A stretch of 64,000 bases of DNA from Jeotgalibaca sp052266715. GTDB lineage: Bacteria; Bacillota; Bacilli; Lactobacillales; Aerococcaceae. The position numbers and the translations under genes were made by a program. The notes beneath the pieces are model-generated. The model made no database searches. It saw only the letters and a list, made by a program, of their open reading frames with translations, and was not told the DNA's origin. The stretch is from NCBI GenBank assembly GCA_052266715.1, contig JBQPRB010000002.1. One strand, 5' to 3'. This document shows, piece after piece, positions 23,471 through 31,862 of this stretch (position 1 is its first letter; every line of letters begins with the position of its first letter).

Positions 23471-26066
23471 ATTCGTTATTATCAGTGTTTTCTGACTCTT
23501 CTGATTCCGTTTGAGGAGCTTCACTCGACTCTTCTGGTTTGCTTTCTTGAGATGGAGTTACCGCCTCAGTCTCGCTTGACTCACTCGAGGATTGTTCCTC
23601 GCTCGAGGAACTTGAAACTTCTTCACTGCTTTCTGAACTAGAAGAGGAGCTTTCCGGTTCGCTACTTTCTTCTTTTTCCGGTTCTTTCGGTTCTTCTATC
23701 GTTATTTGGATAGAAGCAGGCGGTGAAGTAGCAGATCCCAGTTTGGCACGTATTGAAATTTGGATATTTCCTTTTGCAGGATTATCAACCACTAACTGCG
23801 TGGCAGTTGTGGGTTGGGAATTTGAACCAACGGTAACATCAAACTGCGGTGTGCGATTGTCGCCACTTGCTAATTTATATGCATCCCAGGAAATTGTTAA
23901 TTTGTTTGTATCTTTGTTATAGGATGCTTTCAAACCTGTTGGAGCTTTCAGTTCTTCACCGTATTTACGTGAAATTGCAGTAGGTTCGGTCCCTTTGACA
24001 AATAATTCGTTAATCTGCATATTGCTTGGCGTATTCGGACCAGGCTTAGCGACTGGATTGCTGAACTTTTCCATTGTTGCTTCCACTACCGAATCGGGTT
24101 TGACCCAATCTGGGTTATCAATGTCTTGCGAAACATAACTCATTAACTCTTGGAAGATGTAACGTGTAATTTCACGCGTTTGAAATTCCAGATAATTCCC
24201 TGGTAATATTTCTTCATATCCCATCCACACGGCAACCGAATAATTAGGTGAGTAACCGACGAACCAGGAATCTTTAGCCACATTCATTTCATGGGTTGCT
24301 TCTACAAGCGCTAAATCTGAATCGGAAAATTCTTCAGTACCCGTTTTCCCAGCAACAGGAACACCTGGAACCAGTGCGTTAGGAGCAGATACGGTGACAA
24401 CGTCTTTCATCATGTCAGTCATCATATAGGCTGTAGAGTCTTTCATGGCTACTGTTCCGTCAGGTTTAAATTCATATACATTCCCTTTAGAGTCTGTAAC
24501 GGATTGAACAGTATAGGGTTTGTAATAAGTTCCGCCATTTGCAAAAGCAGCATAGGCTGCTGCCATTTGGATGTTAGAAATAGATCCTTGAAGGGCATTA
24601 GAAGGGTATATTTCGTCGCCACCGTCTTTTTGGACGCTGTCTATTCCCAGCTTACTCAAGAAGGCAGCTGCATTGTCAATGCCAACAACATCAGTTAAAA
24701 GTTTAACCGCCGGTACATTTCGAGAATCCACTAAAGCTTCGCGAATGGTTAAATCGCCACGATAAAGCAGATCATAGTTCCTGATGGGGGTGCCATCAGG
24801 GTAGTTCATTTCTTCATCGACGATTAAAGAACCCGTTGACAATGAATTATACTCAATCGCAGGCGCATAATCGATCAATGGTTTGATTGTAGAGGCGACA
24901 CTACGCGTATTTTGATCCGCATAGTTTATCGCAAGTAAATTAGTTTTTTTTCTGTTTCCGACCACGGCATTCAACGCACCCGTATCTACATCAACAAGTG
25001 TAACAGCGGTTTGTACTTCGTCATCCGGGAAAAGGATATAATCTTCAGAGTTAACGATATCGTACAAATGTTGTTGGGCATCCATGTCTAAATTAGTTTC
25101 GATGGTCAATCCACCCATTTCGACTTCAAGACCAGTTTTTTCATAAACTTCTTCCATGACAAGTTGTAAGTAAGAATCCATAACGAGTGAATTATCAACA
25201 TCGTTGGAATGATCGACTAAGTTTTCGGTTACAGGTACTGCTGTTGCTTCGGCACGCTGTTCTTCGGAAATGGCGCCGTGGTCGACCATCATCATCAATA
25301 CGATATTTCGACGTTCTTCTGTTTCGGCTGGGTTCAAATATGGATCGTAATAAGAAGGGGCTTGCGGCATACCGGCTAAAGTAGCTGCTTCGGACAAGGT
25401 TAAATCTGCTAATTCTTTGCCATAGTAGTATTCTGCAGCAGTTGCCATTCCATATACATTGTTTCCCATATAAACTTTATTGATATAGAGTGCTAAAATT
25501 TCATCTTTGGAAATTTCACGTTCTAATTTCAGAGCCATCCATGCTTCTTGTGCTTTTCTTTCTAGTGTTTGATCTTCTTCAGAAGTGGAGAAGAAAGACA
25601 ACTTAATTAACTGTTGGGTGATTGTACTCCCACCTTGAGAAATACCACCATCACGGAAGTTTGCTACAACTGCTCCAAGGATGCGGATGGGATCCACGCC
25701 AATATGGTCATAGAAACGTTGATCTTCAATTGAAACAACAGCTTGTTGAAGCAATTCAGGGATTTCTTCTGTTCCAGCGAGCTCACGGTTTTGTGCGCCG
25801 GCTCCAACTTCCATCGCTACTTCGTCGTTAATATCTAATAATTTTGATGGAACAGCATCCACCAATGCTTCGCGGTTAACTTCCGGTGCGTTGCTGGCGT
25901 AATATGCAAAGAGGCCACCACCAGCTAATAGACCTGTAAATCCAATGATTAAAATTGCAATGATTACTTTTTTCCATAGATCAGTTTTCTTTTTCTTTCC
26001 TTTACTACTTTTGCTTTTGTTTGTTACTTTTTTTCTCTGTTGCCTTGATTGTGACTGATTCGGCAT
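23469..26066 (-). CDS. ponA: Class A penicillin-binding protein 1A
   Basis: Bifunctional peptidoglycan synthase, about 865 aa. Order: Lys-rich cytoplasmic N-terminus, membrane anchor (about 34-57), GT51 glycosyltransferase with catalytic Glu in EDQRFYDH (about 114) and QGGSTITQQL, then transpeptidase with STIK (about 392-395), SRN and KTGTEEF. A fibronectin-III-like segment (LKASYNKDTNKLTISWDAY) and a Ser/Glu-rich low-complexity tail of about 65 residues follow. Start ATG 26066 follows AGAGGTG; GTG 26075 overlaps it. The gene follows recU by 12 bases, the conserved recU-ponA pair linking wall growth and chromosome work. Confidence 0.96.
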   Translation of the reverse strand: MPNQSQSRQQRKKVTNKSKSSKGKKKKTDLWKKVIIAILIIGFTGLLAGGGLFAYYASNAPEVNREALVDAVPSKLLDINDEVAMEVGAGAQNRELAGTEEIPELLQQAVVSIEDQRFYDHIGVDPIRILGAVVANFRDGGISQGGSTITQQLIKLSFFSTSEEDQTLERKAQEAWMALKLEREISKDEILALYINKVYMGNNVYGMATAAEYYYGKELADLTLSEAATLAGMPQAPSYYDPYLNPAETEERRNIVLMMMVDHGAISEEQRAEATAVPVTENLVDHSNDVDNSLVMDSYLQLVMEEVYEKTGLEVEMGGLTIETNLDMDAQQHLYDIVNSEDYILFPDDEVQTAVTLVDVDTGALNAVVGNRKKTNLLAINYADQNTRSVASTIKPLIDYAPAIEYNSLSTGSLIVDEEMNYPDGTPIRNYDLLYRGDLTIREALVDSRNVPAVKLLTDVVGIDNAAAFLSKLGIDSVQKDGGDEIYPSNALQGSISNIQMAAAYAAFANGGTYYKPYTVQSVTDSKGNVYEFKPDGTVAMKDSTAYMMTDMMKDVVTVSAPNALVPGVPVAGKTGTEEFSDSDLALVEATHEMNVAKDSWFVGYSPNYSVAVWMGYEEILPGNYLEFQTREITRYIFQELMSYVSQDIDNPDWVKPDSVVEATMEKFSNPVAKPGPNTPSNMQINELFVKGTEPTAISRKYGEELKAPTGLKASYNKDTNKLTISWDAYKLASGDNRTPQFDVTVGSNSQPTTATQLVVDNPAKGNIQISIRAKLGSATSPPASIQITIEEPKEPEKEESSEPESSSSSSESSEEVSSSSSEEQSSSESSETEAVTPSQESKPEESSEAPQTESEESENTDNNE

Positions 26067-26078
26067 AACCTTCACCTC

Positions 26079-26696
26079 TTATATATTTTGTTCATTGATG
26101 ATAATATCTATTACTTTAAGATAATCTAGAGTAGGGCGAAACCCGTACGTTATCTCATAGCCATGCTCCTCAATGTAGGTAAGGGGAATGGACTTACGTT
26201 TGTCAGCTTGCTTTTGATTTTCCCAGAAAAGGGAAAGGTGGGAACTTTCTAAAAGGAAGACTCTATCGAGAACGGAAAAACGTATTAAAACAAATGTTAT
26301 GCCTCCTAACTGGCGACATTGTTCCATATGGTTGATTTGATGTTCATGGAAATTTTTTAATGGAAAAGATTGTTTGTTTTGTGTTTCTTTCGCTTCAAAA
26401 TCAAGGTATTTTCCTTGATAAATGCCGTTAAAGTCAGTTGTGGATGAGTGTCGATAATAAGCCTCTTTAATGACAGCAGCGCTTCGTTTTGGATAATCCA
26501 CTTTAACCACCTGGATGGGGGTAGGTTTTTTGTGAATAACTGCTATTCCTTTTTGCAGGTAATATTGATTTGATTCTGAAATTTGCTCCTCCAATGCCAT
26601 TCCACGCTTTGCGTGACTGACGGATGTTTTTGGACGTTTTTCTACATTTTTTCGCATAGGGGCGCGATAGACTTTTCCGTTTGGGTAATTCATCAT
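26079..26696 (-). CDS. recU: Holliday junction resolvase RecU
   Basis: Structure-specific endonuclease that cuts Holliday junctions and modulates RecA. The 205-aa protein shows RecU marks: GMALEEQISESNQYYL, then STTDFNGIYQGKYLDFEAKET (catalytic D and E-x-K) and the NFHEHQINHM segment. The start is ATG 26696 on the minus strand, with AAAGGGAGTGAT upstream; a second ATG is next to it. The length equals Bacillus RecU (206). It is the first gene of recU-ponA and divergent from tig across 265 bases. Confidence 0.96.
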   Translation of the reverse strand: MMNYPNGKVYRAPMRKNVEKRPKTSVSHAKRGMALEEQISESNQYYLQKGIAVIHKKPTPIQVVKVDYPKRSAAVIKEAYYRHSSTTDFNGIYQGKYLDFEAKETQNKQSFPLKNFHEHQINHMEQCRQLGGITFVLIRFSVLDRVFLLESSHLSLFWENQKQADKRKSIPLTYIEEHGYEITYGFRPTLDYLKVIDIIINEQNI

Positions 26697-26913
26697 CTTG
26701 TTATCACTCCCTTTGATAAATTTTAGCAATTATATTTGAAAAAAACATGGAATTAGTTTTAAGTTTATAATAAAATCACTAAAAATAATGCTCATCATAC
26801 TCATCACATCTGTAAGATTTTATCACCCTTAGAGATTTTTTCAAGTTTGTTGCTTGTAGAACTGGCGGTTTTTGTTTACTTTGCAATACTTCTAGTGTAA
26901 ACTAAATGGGTAT

Positions 26914-26932
26914 GCAATGGTATAACTATTGC
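26914..26932. repeat. Imperfect 19-bp dyad upstream of tig
   Basis: GCAATGGTATAACTATTGC has matching outer arms (GCAAT/ATTGC) and a near-symmetric centre. It lies 30 bases before the tig start in the recU-tig gap. It could be an operator, a 5' UTR hairpin or chance. The rest of the gap is AT-rich, and I could not place a convincing promoter for either gene. Confidence 0.4.
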
Positions 26933-26961
26933 GAAAATGATACATTTTTGGAGGAAAGATA

Positions 26962-28242
26962 ATGACTGTAAATTGGGAAAAAACGGGCACTAACGAAGGT
27001 GTCTTAACATTCGAAATACCTGAAGCAACAATGCAAGCTGAGATGGATAAAGTTTTTAAGAAAGTTAGAAAAAACATTACCGCTCCTGGATTCAGAAAAG
27101 GAAAAGTTCCGCGTCATATCTTTAACAAAACTTACGGCGAAGCATCATTGTATGAAGATGCATTGAACCAAGCATTGCCTACAGCTTATGATGCTGCTGT
27201 TAAAGAAGCAGGAATTAACCCTGTTTCTCAACCAAACATTGACATCAAGAGCATGGAAAAAGGTCAACCTTGGGTATTGACTGCTGATGTAACAGTTAAA
27301 CCTGAAGTTAAATTGGGTGAATACAAAAACTTGACTGTTGAAAAACAAGACCGCGAAGTAACAGATGCTGACGTTGAGGATGCATTGAAACAACGCCAAG
27401 AACGTCATGCAGAATTAGTTATTAAAGAAGATGCTGCTGCTGAAGGTGATACAGTAGTAATTGACTATGAAGGGTTCTTGGGAGAAGAAGCTTTTGAAGG
27501 CGGAAAAGACCAAAACCATTCTTTGGAATTGGGATCAAACTCATTCATTCCAGGCTTTGAAGAGCAATTGGTTGGAACTAAAGCAGGGGACGAAAAAGAT
27601 GTTGTTGTTACATTCCCTGAAGAATACCAAGCTGCTGATTTAGCTGGTAAAGAAGCAACTTTCAAAGTTGTTGTTCACGAAGTTAAAACAAAAGAATTGC
27701 CAGCTCTAGATGACGAATTTGCTAAAGATTTAGAAGAAGATGTTGAAACTTTGGACGAATTGAAAGCTAAAATCCGTAAAGAACTTGAAGACAGCAAAAC
27801 AGCTGCCGCTGACGAAATTGTACAAGATGCAGCTATCCGTCAAGCAGTTGAAAATGCAGAAGTTGTTGAATTGCCGCACGTAATGGTTCATGACGAAGTT
27901 CACCGTCAAATGGATCTATTCTTGAATGATATGCAACGTCAAGGGATTAATCCTGAATTGTACTACCAAATTACTGGTACAACAGAACAAGACTTGCACA
28001 AACAAATGGAAGTTGATGCGGATATCCGTACAAAAACGACACTTGTTCTTGAGCAAATCATCAAAGAAGAAAACATTGAAGTTTCTGAAGAAGAAATCAA
28101 TGAAGAAATTGCAACACTTGCAGGACAATACAACATGGATGTTGAGCGCGTTCGCGGTCTAGTTAGCCAAGAAATGGTTACCAACGACATCCAAATGAAG
28201 AAAGCTATGGCTCTAATCACTGATTCAGCTGTTGAAGCTTAA
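26962..28242 (+). CDS. tig: Trigger factor
   Basis: Ribosome-associated chaperone and peptidyl-prolyl isomerase, 426 aa. The N-terminal ribosome-binding domain carries the signature FRKGKVPR (about 46-53). The FKBP domain spans about 160-245 (GDTVVIDYEGFLGEEAFEGG), and a long helical chaperone domain follows to the acidic C-terminus. ATG 26962 follows GGAGGAAAG. Codon use is strongly biased to abundant codons, in keeping with high expression. Order tig-clpX-engB matches Bacillus but without lonB and lonA. Confidence 0.98.
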   Translation: MTVNWEKTGTNEGVLTFEIPEATMQAEMDKVFKKVRKNITAPGFRKGKVPRHIFNKTYGEASLYEDALNQALPTAYDAAVKEAGINPVSQPNIDIKSMEKGQPWVLTADVTVKPEVKLGEYKNLTVEKQDREVTDADVEDALKQRQERHAELVIKEDAAAEGDTVVIDYEGFLGEEAFEGGKDQNHSLELGSNSFIPGFEEQLVGTKAGDEKDVVVTFPEEYQAADLAGKEATFKVVVHEVKTKELPALDDEFAKDLEEDVETLDELKAKIRKELEDSKTAAADEIVQDAAIRQAVENAEVVELPHVMVHDEVHRQMDLFLNDMQRQGINPELYYQITGTTEQDLHKQMEVDADIRTKTTLVLEQIIKEENIEVSEEEINEEIATLAGQYNMDVERVRGLVSQEMVTNDIQMKKAMALITDSAVEA

Positions 28243-28265
28243 TTCATTACATCAATAATGTTAAG

Positions 28266-28303
28266 GAAAGGGGCATTGCATTCAGCAGTTGCCCCTTTTG
28301 TTT
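28266..28303 (+). terminator. Terminator after tig
   Basis: AAAGGGGCA (28267-28275) pairs with TGCCCCTTT (28290-28298), then Ts. Confidence 0.88.
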
Positions 28304-28320
28304 AAGTATGAGCTTAACTG

Positions 28321-28348
28321 TTGTGATTTGGTCAAAATATGTTAAGAT
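28321..28348 (+). promoter_or_regulatory. Promoter of clpX
   Basis: TTGTGA (28321-28326), 16-base spacer, TAAGAT (28343-28348) with an extended TG. Confidence 0.6.
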
Positions 28349-28418
28349 TATATGCGTTATAAAAAAGGACTAACAGCCAGTCGATTTTTGAAATTTATGT
28401 AAAGAAAGGAAAATGCCT

Positions 28419-29660
28419 ATGTTCCGAGATGATGGTACAAGCATTCACTGTTCCTTTTGTGGAAAATCTTCTGATCAAGTAAAAAAAATTATTGCTGGAC
28501 CAGATGTGTATATTTGTAATGAATGTATTGATTTGTGTAAAGAAATAATTGATGAAGAGATTTACAGTGGGGAAACAGTAGATTTTGGTGATGTTCCGAA
28601 GCCACAAGAAATCCGTAAAATTTTGAGTGATTATGTAATAGGACAAGATAAAGCAAAGAAAACTCTTTCTGTTGCGGTATACAACCATTACAAACGTATT
28701 GGTCAAATGGATGCACAAAATGATGATGATATTGAACTACAAAAAAGTAATATCTGTTTAATTGGTCCTACAGGATCAGGAAAAACTTTCTTGGGTCAAA
28801 CATTAGCACGAATTCTTGATGTGCCTTTTGCTATTGCGGACGCGACAAGTTTAACAGAAGCTGGTTATGTTGGAGAAGACGTTGAAAATATTCTACTGAA
28901 GCTTTTACAAGCAGCGGATTATGACTTGGAACGCGCGCAACGTGGTATTATCTACGTCGATGAAATCGATAAAATTGCTCGTAAGAGCGAGAATGTATCT
29001 ATTACACGCGATGTAAGTGGAGAAGGGGTTCAACAAGCACTTCTAAAAATTCTTGAAGGTACAGTTGCAAATGTTCCACCACAAGGCGGACGTAAGCATC
29101 CCCAACAAGAATTTATCCAGTTTGATACGACCAATATTCTTTTCATTGTCGGCGGTGCCTTTGATGGGATCGAGTCAATCGTTAAAGAGCGTTTGGGTGA
29201 AAAAGTAATTGGTTTTGGTAAAACTCAGTCGAAAGATGAGAACGACAAGAGCTTGATGCAACAAATCATTCCTGAGGATTTGCTAAAATTCGGACTTATT
29301 CCGGAGTTTATTGGGCGATTGCCAATTATGGCGGCGCTGGATAAATTGACGGAAGAAGATTTAGTCCGTATTTTGACAGAACCCAAAAATGCACTTGTTA
29401 AACAGTACCAAAAACTATTGGAATTGGACAATGTTGTATTGGAATTTGAAGAGGATGCCTTAAAAGCAATTGCCAAACGCGCCATTGAGCGTAATACTGG
29501 CGCTCGTGGCTTAAGATCCATTATCGAAAATGTTATGCTGGATATCATGTATGAAATCCCAAGCCGTGATGAAATAACAAAAGTAGTAATTACGAAAGAC
29601 ATTATCGATGGTGAAGGAAAACCTTTATTGTATGATGAAGATCAACGTTTGATTAGTTAA
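28419..29660 (+). CDS. clpX: ATP-dependent Clp protease ATP-binding subunit ClpX
   Basis: AAA+ unfoldase of the ClpXP protease, 413 aa. The N-terminal zinc-binding domain uses C11, C14, C33 and C36. The AAA+ core shows Walker A GPTGSGKT (116-123), Walker B VDEIDKI, sensor/arginine-finger segment IPEFIGRLP, and NTGARGLR near the end. ATG 28419 is chosen because AAAGGA ends 8 bases upstream; ATG 28413 is too close. ClpX is encoded without clpP, as usual in Firmicutes. Confidence 0.98.
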   Translation: MFRDDGTSIHCSFCGKSSDQVKKIIAGPDVYICNECIDLCKEIIDEEIYSGETVDFGDVPKPQEIRKILSDYVIGQDKAKKTLSVAVYNHYKRIGQMDAQNDDDIELQKSNICLIGPTGSGKTFLGQTLARILDVPFAIADATSLTEAGYVGEDVENILLKLLQAADYDLERAQRGIIYVDEIDKIARKSENVSITRDVSGEGVQQALLKILEGTVANVPPQGGRKHPQQEFIQFDTTNILFIVGGAFDGIESIVKERLGEKVIGFGKTQSKDENDKSLMQQIIPEDLLKFGLIPEFIGRLPIMAALDKLTEEDLVRILTEPKNALVKQYQKLLELDNVVLEFEEDALKAIAKRAIERNTGARGLRSIIENVMLDIMYEIPSRDEITKVVITKDIIDGEGKPLLYDEDQRLIS

Positions 29661-29671
29661 TCTCATGATTG

Positions 29672-29710
29672 AAACCAATGTTTGGGTAATGCCCCAAACA
29701 TTGGTTTTTT
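29672..29710 (+). terminator. Terminator after clpX
   Basis: AAACCAATGTTTGGG (29672-29686) pairs perfectly with CCCAAACATTGGTTT (29693-29707), then TTT. Confidence 0.93.
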
Positions 29711-29752
29711 CATGTATAATATAGAAAAATATCTTGAGGAAGTGAAAAAAAT

Positions 29753-30349
29753 ATGCATGTACAAGATGCGGAAATTATCATAAGTGCTGTTGATCCAAAA
29801 CAGTATCCAAATACAGGTTTACCTGAATTTGCTTTGGCCGGACGTTCCAATGTCGGAAAATCTTCTTTCATAAACAAGCTGATCAACCGGAAAGCTTTAG
29901 CACGGACTTCCAGTAAACCTGGAAAAACGCAAACCTTAAATTATTATTTGATTAATAAGGCTTTTTATTTTGTCGATGTTCCGGGGTATGGTTATGCAAA
30001 AGTATCCAAAACAGAACGCGCCAAATGGGGCCAGATGTTAGAAACGTACTTCACTCAACGCGATACACTGTGTCACGTATTGTTGATGGTTGACTTCCGT
30101 CATCCGCCGACTGCTGATGACATTCAGATGAAGGAATTTGTTGAATATTACGGCTTACCTTATACCGTTGTAGCTACAAAATGCGACAAAATCCCACGGG
30201 GTAAATGGAACCAACATGCTTCCGTTATAAAAAAAGCAATGAATTTACCTAGCATGGAATCCTTAATTGTCTTTTCATCTGAAACAGGCGAAGGAAAAGA
30301 CAAAGCTTGGGCAGTTATAGAACCCTATTTGAATAATGAGACAGTGTAA
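29753..30349 (+). CDS. engB: Ribosome biogenesis GTPase EngB (YsxC)
   Basis: Small Era-like GTPase for 50S assembly, 198 aa. G1 GRSNVGKSS, G2 region SKPGKTQTLNYY, G3 DVPGYGYAK, G4 TKCDK and G5 SSETGEG are all present. ATG 29753 follows GAGGAAGTGA. A TATAAT at 29715-29720, just past the clpX terminator, is a possible -10 but has no -35 match. Lon protease genes normally between clpX and ysxC in Bacillus are missing. Confidence 0.97.
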   Translation: MHVQDAEIIISAVDPKQYPNTGLPEFALAGRSNVGKSSFINKLINRKALARTSSKPGKTQTLNYYLINKAFYFVDVPGYGYAKVSKTERAKWGQMLETYFTQRDTLCHVLLMVDFRHPPTADDIQMKEFVEYYGLPYTVVATKCDKIPRGKWNQHASVIKKAMNLPSMESLIVFSSETGEGKDKAWAVIEPYLNNETV

Positions 30350-30375
30350 ATTTAAGGTAAAATTTTAAATCTATA

Positions 30376-30404
30376 TTGCTCAAATGAAAGCCATCCGATA
30401 AGAT
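30376..30404 (+). promoter_or_regulatory. Promoter of the MFS gene
   Basis: TTGCTC (30376-30381), 17-base spacer, TAAGAT (30399-30404). Confidence 0.65.
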
Positions 30405-30438
30405 TCAAGTATGAATTGAAAAATGAGGGGGTTCTGTA

Positions 30439-31707
30439 ATGGAGCAAGTGAAAAAGGGACGTTTTAAATATACAAAAGAAGAACGAAGTTGGATTTTACA
30501 GGATTGGGCTAACTCAGCTTATTCCATTATGATAACAACTGCTGTTTTTCCTTTGTTTTTTAAGGCAGTCGCTGAATCAGGCGGATTGAATGAGGTTACT
30601 TCGACTGCGTATTGGGGATATGCGAATTCGATAGCCACGTTAATTATTTCAGTTTTAGCACCCGTTTTGGGGGCTTTGGCAGATTACAAAGACCAACGGA
30701 TGCCCATGTTTTCCTGGTTTACAATCGGTGGGATTTTGGCAACACTTGCATTTGCTTTCGCTCCAGGGGGAAACTGGCAATTTTTATTTTTCTTCTATAT
30801 TATTTCAGCCATTGGTTTTTCCGGTGCTAATATTTTTTACGACGGTTCTCTCGTTGATGTGACAACGAAGACCCGTATGCACAGGATTTCTGCAGCCGGT
30901 TTTGGTTGGGGATATATTGGAAGTTCAATTCCTTTTATTATCTTTATTATTTTTCAGCTAACCGGTCTATTACCTATTTCCCAAGTGGCACTCATTAAGC
31001 TGGGATTTGTTTTAACGGCAATATGGTGGTTTGCTTTTACCATTCCCTATTGGAAAAATGTTAAGCAAAAATCATTTATTAAACGAGAACCCCATATCGT
31101 AAAGAATAGTTTCAAAAGACTGTGGGAGACAGTTAGAGGTATCCGCCAACATAAGCAAGCTTTTCTATTTTTACTAGCTTATTTCTTTTACATTGATGGC
31201 GTTGGAACGATATTTAAAATGGCTACAGCCATTGGGAGTGATATTGGTCTTTCTGCAAATGATCTGATAGTGGTTATGCTGGTGGTCCAATTTGTTGCCT
31301 TTCCTTTCTCCATATTGTACGGTGTGCTGGCTAAACGTTTCGGGGCAAAAAACATGATTTTTGTGGGGATTATTACTTATACTTTTATTTGTGTTTATGC
31401 ACTGCAACTCGATTCATTGCGGACGTTTATCATTTTAGCTTTGTTGGTGGGAACTGCACAAGGAGGAATCCAATCCCTTAGCCGTTCGCTGTTTGGGCAG
31501 TTGATTCCAGAAGGGCGTTCAAATGAATATTTCGGTTTCTATAACATTTTCGGAAAATTCGCAGCTGTTGTGGGGCCGCTTCTGGTAGGACTTATTGCAC
31601 AAGCTACAGGTAATTCATTGGATGGGGTGTTCGCGCTGATTGTGCTGTTCGTTATTGGTGGAATCCTTTTAACTTTTGTAAAAATTCCTGAAAGCATAAG
31701 TGAGTAG
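30439..31707 (+). CDS. MFS transporter, UMF1/YxiO family
   Basis: Integral membrane protein, 422 aa, with about 12 hydrophobic segments. The opening WILQDWANSAYSIMI and GALADYKDQR loops match the UMF1 (Atg22-like) branch of the major facilitator superfamily, which includes Bacillus YxiO. Substrate is unknown; the yeast relative exports amino acids from the vacuole, which does not define this one. ATG 30439 follows GAGGGGG. It has its own promoter and terminator, so it is a single-gene unit between engB and dnaG. Confidence 0.88.
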   Translation: MEQVKKGRFKYTKEERSWILQDWANSAYSIMITTAVFPLFFKAVAESGGLNEVTSTAYWGYANSIATLIISVLAPVLGALADYKDQRMPMFSWFTIGGILATLAFAFAPGGNWQFLFFFYIISAIGFSGANIFYDGSLVDVTTKTRMHRISAAGFGWGYIGSSIPFIIFIIFQLTGLLPISQVALIKLGFVLTAIWWFAFTIPYWKNVKQKSFIKREPHIVKNSFKRLWETVRGIRQHKQAFLFLLAYFFYIDGVGTIFKMATAIGSDIGLSANDLIVVMLVVQFVAFPFSILYGVLAKRFGAKNMIFVGIITYTFICVYALQLDSLRTFIILALLVGTAQGGIQSLSRSLFGQLIPEGRSNEYFGFYNIFGKFAAVVGPLLVGLIAQATGNSLDGVFALIVLFVIGGILLTFVKIPESISE

Positions 31708-31710
31708 AAG

Positions 31711-31762
31711 AGCATCACCAGCTCCGCGTGGCTAATAGGCCAGGCGGAGCTAGATGTTTTTG
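31711..31762 (+). terminator. Terminator after the MFS gene
   Basis: A GC-rich hairpin, AGCTCCGC (31720-31727) with GCGGAGCT (31744-31751) and an inner GGC/GCC stem, is extended by CATC/GATG and ends in TTTTT. Confidence 0.88.
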
Positions 31763-31776
31763 CCCAATGTAAGTAA

Positions 31777-31805
31777 TTGCTATTTCGAGATGATTTTGGT
31801 ATAAT
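31777..31805 (+). promoter_or_regulatory. Promoter of dnaG-rpoD
   Basis: TTGCTA (31777-31782), 17-base spacer, perfect TATAAT (31800-31805). The start site would be near 31812. Confidence 0.85.
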
Positions 31806-31862
31806 TTAAGTTGTATCTTTATGCACATTTTGAGAATGATTTGCATTAACGAGGTGGATTTT

